DNA from: JAVWGW01 sp036655915
GTDB lineage: Bacteria > Actinomycetota > Coriobacteriia > Coriobacteriales > Eggerthellaceae
Assembly: GCA_036655915.1 (NCBI GenBank)
Contig: JAVVPE010000005.1
Coordinates: forward strand, 1 to 46,707
Direction: 5' to 3'
DNA length: 46,707 nucleotides
Both the position numbers and the translations under genes were made by a program. Shown in pieces: positions 8,227-15,877 of the stretch. Positions within the stretch are counted from its first letter, which is position 1; each line of letters begins with the position of its first letter. The notes under the pieces are model-generated. The model searched no databases. It was given only the letters and a program-made list of their open reading frames with translations, and had not been told where the DNA came from.

Positions 8227-9102
8227 ATGCAAGGTGGTTTTGAAACGGCCTTAGGTGAAATCACCTTGGTGCTTTTCACCACGCTGGCACCGTCGGGAAC
8301 GGTCGCCTTTATTGTCATGAGCCTTGTATTGCTTTTCGCGCCGCTTGACGATGCCTTGCGCCGCCGCATCAACCAGTTTTTGTGCATTCCCCTGGTGGTA
8401 ACGCTTGTGGGTCTGGTGGCTTCGGCCACGCACTTGGGAAATCCGGCCAACGCCCTTTACGTGCTTTTGGGTGTGGGTAGAAGCCCGCTTTCAAACGAAG
8501 TGTTTGCGGCCGTTTTCTTTTTGGGTTTGGCGGGAACCTATTGGCTTTTGTCTTTTTCCGAAACGCCGCGCCTGCGCCTGCAAAAACTGTGGTTGATTCT
8601 GACGGTGCTGGCGGGGTTTGTCCTGGTAGGCGCGATTGCTTTTGCCTACGCAGCTGATACCATTATCTCGTGGAATAGTGCCTACGTGCCCCTAAGCCTG
8701 TGGTTAAATGCCCTGTTGGGCGGGCCACTGCTTGCCCTTGCAAGCCTGCGCGTCGCGCGCTTGCAAGATGCGCGCGGTATGCTGGGCCGGGCACTTTGCT
8801 TGGTTTCTGGCGTGGCGCTTGTGGCCAATATCGCTGTGTATGGCCTGCAAAACGCCACGCTGACCTCAACGGTAAATTCCTACGCAAGTGCGGCTGATTT
8901 AGTGCCCTACTATCCCGCCATGATCGCTGCCTTCAGCGTGCTTGCCGCCGCAGCCATAGCGCTCAGCGCAAGCACACACCTGCGCGGGAAAAAGGGCAGC
9001 CTTCCCTTCGATATCGGTGCCTGCACCTTGGTGTTTGCCGGCATCTTCATCATGCGCTTCGCCTTCTACATGATGCACATGACCGCCGGCATCAGCTTTT
9101 AA
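8227..9102 (+). CDS. DmsC-like membrane anchor (second copy)
   Basis: A 291-residue protein with about eight membrane helices. It shares with the first anchor the blocks LFTTLAPSGT, ATHLGNP (quinol-site His) and GRSPLSNE, yet is clearly diverged elsewhere, so it is an old paralogue rather than a recent duplicate. It has a strong ribosome site (AAGGAGGG just upstream). It may give the same DmsAB core a choice of anchors, or be left from a second dms operon whose dmsAB lies elsewhere or is lost. No second dmsAB is present nearby. It converges on the GGDEF-EAL gene with 23 bp between stops. Confidence 0.85.
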   Translation: MQGGFETALGEITLVLFTTLAPSGTVAFIVMSLVLLFAPLDDALRRRINQFLCIPLVVTLVGLVASATHLGNPANALYVLLGVGRSPLSNEVFAAVFFLGLAGTYWLLSFSETPRLRLQKLWLILTVLAGFVLVGAIAFAYAADTIISWNSAYVPLSLWLNALLGGPLLALASLRVARLQDARGMLGRALCLVSGVALVANIAVYGLQNATLTSTVNSYASAADLVPYYPAMIAAFSVLAAAAIALSASTHLRGKKGSLPFDIGACTLVFAGIFIMRFAFYMMHMTAGISF

Positions 9103-9125
9103 AGCTATCTGCTAGTGAAAGTCTT

Positions 9126-11693
9126 TTAGCGGTTTTTGGTGGCGAGCTTGGGTGCATCTTGATTGAGGGATGAAAGTTCGAGCATTTTGTTGAGCGCCTT
9201 CTGGGAAGCGTAAAGGGCTTCTTCTTGTTCTTTTTGATCCGTTACGTCCGTTAGCGTGGCATAAAATATTTTCTTGTGGTCTTGTTCGCGCAGGAAGAAA
9301 ATGTTGCAATGAACCCACATCAGACCTCCCGCCAAGCGGTAGCGGCGAATGGTTCCTGCGGCGCCGGCTGCGGGGTTTTCTTCGGCTTGGTCAAAAAGGC
9401 TCATCATGGCAGCAAGATCGTCGGGGTGTACCATATCGCCCATGGAATAGCGGTGTTCTTCCAGGTCACTTATGGTGCATTCCGTAATACGACAGTAGTG
9501 GTTGTTTACCTGCAAAAGTTCAACGTGGCCTTCGCACAGTTCGTAAATAGCCATGCCGCCCAGCAAATTATCCAGCATCGTTTGGCTTTCCAGGTTGTCG
9601 TGCACCAGATCGGTCAGGCGAATGCTGCCCACCTGGTTTTTGTGCATGCCCAGGTAATCCACATTGTCTTCAATAAGAAGCAGTTTTTTGGTATCGGCGC
9701 ACGACATCGGCTTGAAGAAAAAGTAGCCTTGCACATAATTACAGCCCAGGCTTGCCAGAAAATCAACCTGTTCCTGCGTTTCCACGCCTTCGGCAATAAC
9801 GTCAAGTTCCATCAAGCGCGCCATGCTGATAACGGATTGCAAGATGTTTTCGCCCCGCCCGGTGGAAGAAGCGGAAAGCTTGAGGAAGCCCATGTCAATT
9901 TTCAGAATGTCGACCTTGATATCTTTCAGCATATTAAGCGAAGAATAGCCGCTGCCAAAATCGTCCATGAGGATGGTGTAGCCCAGCCCTTGCAATTGGG
10001 TGGCCACATCCGACATGCGCGAATCTTCGACGTAGGCGCTTTCGGTGATTTCAAGTTCAAGCAGCGCGCGGTCTATGCGATAGGTGCTGATCAGATGCTC
10101 AAGAGTTTTTGCCACATTGACCGAATACATATCGGCGCGCGAAATATTGATGGAAACAGGAATGGGCTGGTGGCCTTGATCGATCCACGCGCGCAAAATG
10201 CGACAGGTTTCTTCCCAGACAAAAAGGTCAAGGCTGGCGATGAAGCCATTTTTTTCCAGCAGCGGGATGAACTCATTGGGCATGACCAGGCCGCGTTCGG
10301 GGTGCTGCCAGCGCACCAACGCTTCCAGCCCGATGATTTTGTGGGTTTTTATGTTACATTTGGGCTGCCAGTACAGCACAAATTCATGATTTTTCAGGCC
10401 GCGCTGCACTTCAAGCAAAATTTTCGGGTCCTGTTCAAGGTCCTGCGTCATACTGCTGTCGTAGTGGGCGATGCGGGTGGTGTAATTGCCTTTTACGGAA
10501 TTGAGCGCCGTTAAGGCGTGGTCGCAGAGGGTTGCCGCCGGTGTTGTGCAGTTGTCGATGGCGCAAATGCCGATGACCAACAAAAATCCGATGCTGTCTT
10601 CAAAAATGGTGGCGGGGAAGTTGAGCAGCCCTTCCAACAGGTCTTTTGTGACAGCACTATGGGGCAGCAACATGACGAAATCATCGCCGCCGAAGTAGCC
10701 GGCGATGCCGTGGTTGTCTTCGCCGATGCGGGCAAGGTGATCCCCTACGGCCTTGAGCAGGCGATCCCCTTCATGGCGACCATACCATTCATTGAGAATC
10801 TTGAAGTGTTCTATATCGAGGTAAAGCATATCCAGCGGTTCTTCGGGGTGCTGTTCTATGTAGGCTTCCGCTTTTTCGTAGAAAACGAAATTGGTGAATA
10901 GGCCAGTCAGTGGATCATTCTCGCTATACTTTTGTGCGAACGTGCCCGCTATATATTTGCGTTCAAGGTTGCTTTTCTTCTGATTATCGATATCGACAAC
11001 AAAGCAGAAAAAGACACTTCCATCACATTCGCCACGCTGAACAGGAACCACTGTCTGCGCGACCCAGCTGTATTCGCCCGAGCGCAGTTTTTTGCGGTAC
11101 TCACTCTTAATCATTCCGCGCTGTTCGAGAGCCTTTTTGAAATGCCCCGGTTCCCAGAAGTGTAAAAAATCTTTCCGGTCGTTAGGGTGTACCAGCACGT
11201 CGGCGCATTTGGCGATAGCCTGCGACAGCTTTCCTGCAAGAGCGGGCATGATGAATTTGTTCTTATCGCAATACAAAATTCTATAGGCATCGTCGGTTGT
11301 GTCGATTTCGAACAGTTCATCGTAAGAATCCTGTTGGCTGAAGGAATACAGTAAATCCTTGTTGGTTTCATCGATATTTTTGGCTGCAATGACCACGCAA
11401 TTGCCGTGCTGCGGCCACTCGACGGTAATGTAGGAAGCCGTGAGCCACTGCTTAAGTTCACGATTGTAAATAAGGTTTTGTGTCGATGAATTGGTGGAAG
11501 AAGTTCGGTTGTGCCAGGGACAATCTTTGCAAATATGGCCGATGCCGCGCAGCGCGGTAAAGCAGGTGTCACCCGTGTGTGCGGAAGGAAAAAGGTCCCT
11601 TGTTGCAGGGTCAAGATAGACAAGCCGGTATGTGTGGTCGATGACATACGTATGTTCTTGAACGTATACGCTTTCGTCTTCGTTACCCTCCAC
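9126..11693 (-). CDS. PAS-GGDEF-EAL-PAS cyclic-di-GMP signalling protein
   Basis: About 855 residues. The N-terminal sensory part has a Cys pair in GHICKDCPWH and a PAS-like region. A GGDEF domain follows (starting near NDPLTGLF), with signature GGDDF rather than GGDEF/GGEEF, so cyclase activity is doubtful. The EAL domain looks intact: LEALVRWQHP, SINISR, LEITES, MDDFGSGYSS, LKIDMGFL, AEGVETQEQ and QGYFFFKP, supplying the metal and c-di-GMP ligands of active phosphodiesterases. A final PAS_3-like domain ends in TLTDVTDQKE. No membrane helices are seen. I chose GTG 11693 because AAGGAG (11700-11705) sits 6 nt upstream; an upstream GTG at 11714 is possible. The likely role is c-di-GMP breakdown under redox or ligand control. 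Confidence 0.85.
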   Translation of the reverse strand: MEGNEDESVYVQEHTYVIDHTYRLVYLDPATRDLFPSAHTGDTCFTALRGIGHICKDCPWHNRTSSTNSSTQNLIYNRELKQWLTASYITVEWPQHGNCVVIAAKNIDETNKDLLYSFSQQDSYDELFEIDTTDDAYRILYCDKNKFIMPALAGKLSQAIAKCADVLVHPNDRKDFLHFWEPGHFKKALEQRGMIKSEYRKKLRSGEYSWVAQTVVPVQRGECDGSVFFCFVVDIDNQKKSNLERKYIAGTFAQKYSENDPLTGLFTNFVFYEKAEAYIEQHPEEPLDMLYLDIEHFKILNEWYGRHEGDRLLKAVGDHLARIGEDNHGIAGYFGGDDFVMLLPHSAVTKDLLEGLLNFPATIFEDSIGFLLVIGICAIDNCTTPAATLCDHALTALNSVKGNYTTRIAHYDSSMTQDLEQDPKILLEVQRGLKNHEFVLYWQPKCNIKTHKIIGLEALVRWQHPERGLVMPNEFIPLLEKNGFIASLDLFVWEETCRILRAWIDQGHQPIPVSINISRADMYSVNVAKTLEHLISTYRIDRALLELEITESAYVEDSRMSDVATQLQGLGYTILMDDFGSGYSSLNMLKDIKVDILKIDMGFLKLSASSTGRGENILQSVISMARLMELDVIAEGVETQEQVDFLASLGCNYVQGYFFFKPMSCADTKKLLLIEDNVDYLGMHKNQVGSIRLTDLVHDNLESQTMLDNLLGGMAIYELCEGHVELLQVNNHYCRITECTISDLEEHRYSMGDMVHPDDLAAMMSLFDQAEENPAAGAAGTIRRYRLAGGLMWVHCNIFFLREQDHKKIFYATLTDVTDQKEQEEALYASQKALNKMLELSSLNQDAPKLATKNR

Positions 11694-12050
11694 GGAGTTC
11701 TCCTTTGACGCCACTATTCAGTGTTGTTGGTGCATCCCCTTGAACTATTGTGCATTTGTATAGTATATCGTGTCCTGCGCTTTTGTGATAGCAGCGCTTG
11801 CGCGGAACTTTTGTGCAGCCGAACTATTTTTGCGGGTAGTCCGCCTGTTTGCTTGGCTGCGTAGAGGCTTGCTCCATGAAGTCAATTGAGGTTACCCATC
11901 CTTCCTAGGGTAGGCTTGGCAGGTACGGTTTTCGGACAGAAATACACTATTGCGTCTACCGCTGCGGCGGCGGGCGCATTAGTATGGGTGGATACATAAA
12001 TGAAGGCTTGCGGCGCCTTGGGTGCCCATTTCATGCGAAGGAAGCAACCC
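11694..12050. other. Gene-free stretch between divergent EAL and amidohydrolase genes
   Basis: About 357 bp with no supportable gene. An AT-rich core at 11755-11770 contains TATACT on the minus strand (11767-11762), a possible -10 for the EAL gene, but no good -35 is visible. A small hairpin, GCGG-GTAGT-CCGC, lies near 11835. AAGGAAG near 12039 is the ribosome site of the following gene. Confidence 0.35.
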
Positions 12051-12842
12051 ATGCCCGTTATCGATATTCACGCCCACATCTATCCGGAAAAAATCGCCGA
12101 CAAGGCGGTCGATAGTGTCGGGGATTTTTATGATATCGAAATGTTCGGTGGTGGATATGCTGAAGCGCTCTTGGAGGCAACGAAGGATTCGCCCATTACT
12201 CATTTTGTTGTACATTCGGTGGCCATGAAGCCCAACGTGGTGGAAAGCATCAATGATTTTATTGCCGAAGAATGCCGCATGCATCCTGAATTTATCGGCT
12301 TTGCGGCCATGCATCAAGATTATCCCAATCCTGAAGCGGAAATAGAGCGCGCTATTGGTTTGGGTTTGCGCGGTGTCAAGCTGCATCCCGACACACAGAA
12401 GGTCAACATGGATGATTCGCGCCTGATGCGCATCTACGAAATCATCGAAGGCCGTTTGCCCCTGATCGTGCATACGGGCGATTACCGCTACGATTATTCA
12501 CACACGCGTCGCTTGCAAAATATTCTGCATACCTTTCCCCACCTTGTCGTTGATGCTGCGCACTTTGGGGGATGGTCCATTCAAGATGAAGCTATCACCT
12601 ATCTGGAAAACGAAAATTGCTTTCTGGATATGTCGTCCACCATGGGATTTATCGGGGATGCACACACAAAACGCCTTGTGGACGCCTACGGTGCCGACCG
12701 CATACTCTTCGGTGCCGATTTCCCCATGTGGAATCCTACAACCGAGCTAGAACGCTTCTGCGACCTAGGCTTTTCCGAAGCCGACCGCGAAAAAATGCTC
12801 TGGCACAACGCCGAGCGCTTTTTAGGGATGAAGCTACAATAG
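12051..12842 (+). CDS. Amidohydrolase-2 family metal-dependent hydrolase
   Basis: A 263-residue TIM-barrel hydrolase or decarboxylase-like protein. The metal-site pattern is visible in order: IDIHAHIYP (HxH), VKLHPD, PLIVHTGD, DAAHFGG and ILFGADFPMW (final Asp). ATG 12051 has AAGGAAG upstream; an ATG at 12000 in the same frame lacks a ribosome site and would add 17 unlikely residues. The family includes o-pyrocatechuate and aminocarboxymuconate decarboxylase-like enzymes and many uncharacterised hydrolases. The substrate cannot be assigned. It is cytoplasmic and appears to be a single gene with its own upstream region. Confidence 0.8.
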   Translation: MPVIDIHAHIYPEKIADKAVDSVGDFYDIEMFGGGYAEALLEATKDSPITHFVVHSVAMKPNVVESINDFIAEECRMHPEFIGFAAMHQDYPNPEAEIERAIGLGLRGVKLHPDTQKVNMDDSRLMRIYEIIEGRLPLIVHTGDYRYDYSHTRRLQNILHTFPHLVVDAAHFGGWSIQDEAITYLENENCFLDMSSTMGFIGDAHTKRLVDAYGADRILFGADFPMWNPTTELERFCDLGFSEADREKMLWHNAERFLGMKLQ

Positions 12843-12919
12843 TAAAGCTCCGGATGTGCCCTCAAATTGAAGGTCTTGCATCCTGTTTTCCTCTTGGGTT
12901 CTCTGTGCTTGCGCTGGGG

Positions 12920-12925
12920 TATAAT
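12920..12925 (+). promoter_or_regulatory. Putative -10 element before mobB-mobA
   Basis: A perfect TATAAT, 48 bp before the GTG start of the MobB-MobA gene. No clear -35 at 16-18 bp; a TTGGGT lies about 20 bp upstream of it. Confidence 0.4.
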
Positions 12926-12973
12926 GCGGGGAAACTTCATTGGCCGATTTTAATCAGATAGGGTGGATGCAAC

Positions 12974-14281
12974 GTGGCGTTTCAGACGAGTATCAAATTA
13001 CCTTCTCCGGCGGTATCGTTTGTCGGTCGGCACAATTCTGGGAAAACAACGCTGATAGAAGGCGTTATTGCGTGTCTGGTCGCAAGCGGGCTTGACGTTG
13101 GCAGCGTGAAGCATCACAGCCACCAGGGCTTTGATATCGACATCCCCGGCAAGGATTCCTATCGGCATCGCGCTGCGGGCGCGCGGGAAACAGTCATTGC
13201 TTCCCCGGGGCAAATTGCGCGCATTCGCACCATTGAAGGCGAAAAGGAATGCTCTGATATTCTTGATACTATGCCTGGTCACGACATTGTTGTGGTTGAA
13301 GGTTACCGCAAAAGCGGCCTGCCCACCATCGAAGTTATGCGTGCGGGCAACCCTGCCGACCTTCGCGTGGCGCAGGTGTTTGCCCGGGCGGCCAAAGAGG
13401 GTGCGCCCCTGGGTGTCGATTTTGTGCAGGCCGCGCGCCTCAAGCCGCACGAAATACCCGCTGCCCAGCATGAAGACGTTTTGGCAACCCAGTTTCCCGA
13501 TCGCGACGATTTAACCAACAAGATGCCTACGGATTGCACGGTGGCCATTGTCAGCGATATTCCCGAAGCACTTGAAGCCGCTGCCCTCTATCATATTCCC
13601 TGTTTCGACATCAACGATGTGGCGGGCGTGTGTGCCTTTTTGCGCAAGCATTATGTGCGTCATCGCATCACCGTGGCTGTTCAGGCGGGTGGCGAAAGCC
13701 GGCGCATGGGGCAAAGCAAGGCGACGGTTCCCTTTGCCGGCAGGCCGCTAATCTGCCGCATGGTCGAACGCGTGTCGCCCGTAGCCGATGATTTTATCGT
13801 CACCACGAACGAAGCTGAAAACCTAGGCTTTCTGCATACCGATTACCCCGAATTGGGCATTCGGTTAATTCCTGACGTTTATGATTTTCGTGGAGCGCTG
13901 CCAGGTATCTATTCGGCACTGCAGGCGGCCAAAAACCCCTATGTCGCCATCGTCGCGTGTGACATGCTGTGTGCGTCACCTTCGCTTATTGCGCGCGAGG
14001 TTATCGCCATGGATCAAAGCGGCGCCGATGTGGTGGTGCCGGTGAACAATCACGGTTACGAACCCTTTCATGCTCTCTATCGCCGCGACGTGTGCATGGA
14101 AGCTATCAAAGAGGCCCTTTCCCAGGGCAGCAGGCGTGCGCAATCGTTTTTCGACAGCGTAAACGTGTGCGAGCTTCCGCAATCTGAGGTGCTTAAGGCC
14201 GAACCGATGGGCGGCTGTTTCATCAATGCCAACACGCCCGAAGAACTTTATATGATGGAAAAGGCGTTTTTTGAGGAGTGA
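12974..14281 (+). CDS. Bifunctional MobB-MobA, molybdenum cofactor nucleotide transfer
   Basis: This 435-residue fusion has two domains. Residues 12-180 are MobB-like: a P-loop GRHNSGKTT (18-26), SVKHHSH, and DIVVVEGYRKS as the second nucleotide-binding segment. Residues 232-435 are MobA-like: AVQAGGESRRMGQSK (about 235-249, the GTP-binding loop of the nucleotidyltransferase), then GALPGIYSAL and VACDMLC. MobA joins GMP to molybdopterin to give MGD and bis-MGD; MobB aids that step. The start is GTG 12974, with a weak GGTGG ribosome site. The gene supplies the cofactor needed by DmsA-type enzymes. Its stop is 7 bp before the Fe-S gene, so the two are co-transcribed. Confidence 0.9.
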   Translation: MAFQTSIKLPSPAVSFVGRHNSGKTTLIEGVIACLVASGLDVGSVKHHSHQGFDIDIPGKDSYRHRAAGARETVIASPGQIARIRTIEGEKECSDILDTMPGHDIVVVEGYRKSGLPTIEVMRAGNPADLRVAQVFARAAKEGAPLGVDFVQAARLKPHEIPAAQHEDVLATQFPDRDDLTNKMPTDCTVAIVSDIPEALEAAALYHIPCFDINDVAGVCAFLRKHYVRHRITVAVQAGGESRRMGQSKATVPFAGRPLICRMVERVSPVADDFIVTTNEAENLGFLHTDYPELGIRLIPDVYDFRGALPGIYSALQAAKNPYVAIVACDMLCASPSLIAREVIAMDQSGADVVVPVNNHGYEPFHALYRRDVCMEAIKEALSQGSRRAQSFFDSVNVCELPQSEVLKAEPMGGCFINANTPEELYMMEKAFFEE

Positions 14282-14288
14282 TAGCTAG

Positions 14289-15437
14289 ATGCCGAATCTT
14301 TCCGACCTCATGGAAATGGCCGAAACGCTGGGAACGAAGGCCGTTCTTCCTTTCCCCGACCGCTGCGTCGCGGTGCGCAATCGCAACGCGGCGTGCCGCA
14401 AGTGCGTGCAGGCGTGCCCGGCACAAGGCGCGCTGAGCGTACACGACAACAAGCTGACTTTTGACATGGCGTTTTGCGTGTCGTGCGGCGCATGCACGGT
14501 GGTGTGTCCCACGCAGGCGTTAGCTTCGACAAAGCCGCTTGACGAAGAAGTGGCCGCGCAGGTTGCGGATGCGTGTGTGGCGGCAGGCGGGCACGCCGTA
14601 TTCGCCTGCGCGCGCATCGCGTCCAAGCGCCTTGCCGACCCCGAAAAATTTGCGGAAGTGCCCTGCCTGGCGCGCGTAGAAGAAAGCGTGCTGGTTGAAC
14701 TGGCGGCGCATGATGTGGCCTCGATTGTGCTGGTGGATGGCACCTGTGCTACGTGCAAGTATCGGGCGACTAACGGGGGTATCGACGACACGGTGGCCTG
14801 CGCCAACACCTTGCTAGAGGCCTGGGGATCGTCGCTTTTGGTGCAGCGTGCATCCGTTTTTCCGGAAGGCGTGCTGGTGCGCGAAGATGCGGCCGAATCG
14901 TTTGGGGTATCGCGCCGGGGATTTTTCTCGCACACCAGAAGCGCTGCGAAGGATACCGCGAAGAAAACCGTGGTCAAGGCGCTAAAGGCCGACGAGGCGG
15001 AGCCGACGATGCAGGAGCGCTTGCGCGTGTTGGATAGCGGTAGCTTGCCGCAGTTTAGCGCCACGCGCCGCATGAACATACTCGATGCACTCGACCGCAT
15101 TGGCACCCCGCAGGTAGATGAGGTGTTTACGCGTTTGTGGGGCAGCGTCGAAATTGATACCGAGGTGTGCACCAGCTGCGATATGTGCACGGTGTTTTGC
15201 CCGACGGGTGCCTTGAAGAAGAGCGAAATCGTCCCCGAAAACGGCGAGGGCAGCTATCTGGAGTTTTCCCTGGCCGATTGCGTGCAATGCAACGCTTGTG
15301 CCGACATCTGCCTGAAAAAATGCCTGGTAGTTTCGCCGTCCATCAAAACAGCTGAGCTGCTAGATTTCGAGCCTCGCCTCATAGCCCTACCCAAACCCGC
15401 CGCCAACAAAGGCCTACTTTCCGGCCTGAAACACTAA
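14289..15437 (+). CDS. Cytoplasmic 4Fe-4S protein with two dicluster ferredoxin modules
   Basis: 382 residues. The N-terminal module (about 37-80) carries CRKCVQACP and CVSCGACTVVCP; the C-terminal module (about 295-350) carries CTSCDMCTVFCP and CVQCNACADICLKKC. The middle holds further cysteines (FACARIA, PCLARVEE, GTCATCKYR) in a pattern reminiscent of MvhD/HdrA-associated electron-transfer domains. There is no signal peptide or membrane helix. It is translated from GAGGAG at the end of mobB-mobA, so it belongs to that transcript and is probably an electron carrier for a molybdoenzyme or for cofactor assembly. The actual partner is unknown. Confidence 0.75.
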   Translation: MPNLSDLMEMAETLGTKAVLPFPDRCVAVRNRNAACRKCVQACPAQGALSVHDNKLTFDMAFCVSCGACTVVCPTQALASTKPLDEEVAAQVADACVAAGGHAVFACARIASKRLADPEKFAEVPCLARVEESVLVELAAHDVASIVLVDGTCATCKYRATNGGIDDTVACANTLLEAWGSSLLVQRASVFPEGVLVREDAAESFGVSRRGFFSHTRSAAKDTAKKTVVKALKADEAEPTMQERLRVLDSGSLPQFSATRRMNILDALDRIGTPQVDEVFTRLWGSVEIDTEVCTSCDMCTVFCPTGALKKSEIVPENGEGSYLEFSLADCVQCNACADICLKKCLVVSPSIKTAELLDFEPRLIALPKPAANKGLLSGLKH

Positions 15438-15446
15438 GCCCGCGCC

Positions 15447-15470
15447 AAGGTTTTTGTCAAGCCAAACCTT
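15447..15470 (+). terminator. Weak hairpin after the Fe-S gene
   Basis: AAGGTTT (15447-15453) and AAACCTT (15464-15470) pair perfectly with a 10-nt loop, 10 bp after the stop. No T-run follows, so termination is uncertain. Confidence 0.3.
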
Positions 15471-15563
15471 CATCGAGTAAGCATCCGCAGCCTCAAGTGT
15501 GTTGGAATAGACTAGTAATCAGCGGTATCCACGGGTGACGCTCCTACCGAGGAGGTGATCCCA

Positions 15564-15671
15564 ATGAAGATTCTCGTAGCTCTTGCGGCAAGCTGTACTA
15601 TTTTGGCTTTTCTGCTCGATGTTGTTGAGTTTGTCCTAAATAGAATGACGAAGAATAAAAAAGACCGCTAG
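15564..15671 (+). CDS. Small membrane peptide, candidate type I toxin (Fst-like)
   Basis: This 35-residue ORF has one hydrophobic segment (about residues 3-19, VALAASCTILAFLLDVV) and a basic tail (NRMTKNKKDR). That is the layout of Fst/Ldr-type membrane-active toxins, including the pattern hydrophobic helix, D/E, then xxxNRxxKxKK. It has an exceptional ribosome site: AGGAGGTGATCC (15550-15561) is a 12-nt perfect match to the expected anti-Shine-Dalgarno end of 16S rRNA, 8 nt (GGAGG to ATG) from the start. CTCCT (15541-15545) can pair with AGGAG (15550-15554) and hide it, as in Fst mRNA. The stop codon lies inside a perfect hairpin. No homology search was possible; the family call is by layout only. 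Confidence 0.6.
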   Translation: MKILVALAASCTILAFLLDVVEFVLNRMTKNKKDR

Positions 15672-15740
15672 AGGGGAAACTCTAGCGGCTTACAAAGTCT
15701 GCGCCACCTGGAAGCTTCAACCAATCGGACACCGCTGATT
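15656..15740 (-). ncRNA. Candidate convergent antisense RNA (antitoxin-like)
   Basis: On the minus strand, TACAAT (15752-15747) with a partial -35 TGGAAG (15775-15770, 17-bp spacer) would start an RNA near 15740. It would end after the hairpin at 15688-15665, which on this strand is followed by TCTTTTTTATTC, a proper intrinsic terminator. The ~85-nt product would be complementary to the last codons and 3' end of the toxin-like mRNA. The RNA is inferred, not shown. Confidence 0.45.
15665..15688 (-). terminator. Perfect 9-bp hairpin shared by convergent transcripts
   Basis: CCGCTAGAG (15665-15673) and CTCTAGCGG (15680-15688) pair perfectly with a 6-nt loop. On the minus strand a U6 run follows (15662-15657), the classic terminator. 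On the plus strand it overlaps the stop codon of the small gene and has no U-run. Confidence 0.75.
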
Positions 15741-15845
15741 GCCCTTATTGTAGCAAGATTGACCACCCGCTTCCATACCCAAACACCCAAGGTGCACAAA
15801 ACCCGGCCAAGAAGCACTGCCGGATTTGCCAAGGTTCGCATCCCC

Positions 15846-15861
15846 GCGCTGCGCGCAGCGC
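15846..15861. repeat. 16-bp perfect palindrome downstream of the DUF4143 gene
   Basis: GCGCTGCGCGCAGCGC is fully self-complementary and lies 17 bp past the stop of the minus-strand ATPase gene, flanked by CCCCGC and CGCGGG that extend pairing imperfectly. It is probably an mRNA 3' hairpin; no U-run is visible. Confidence 0.5.
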
Positions 15862-15877
15862 ACGCGGGCACGTTTAA

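Larger units (their letters stand above)
15517..15740. repeat. Inverted-repeat-bounded 224-bp unit around a small toxin-like gene
   Basis: AATCAGCGGTATCC (15517-15530) and GGACACCGCTGATT (15727-15740) are inverted copies with 13 of 14 positions complementary. They enclose the 35-codon gene and its hairpin. In an RNA spanning the unit the ends would pair; alternatively, they are near-identical 5' ends of two convergent transcripts. Confidence 0.6.

Noticed and set aside
9276..10514. 412-codon plus-strand frame inside the EAL gene
   Set aside because: It is the antisense shadow of a well-supported GGDEF-EAL protein; His/Phe/Gln-rich with no motif.
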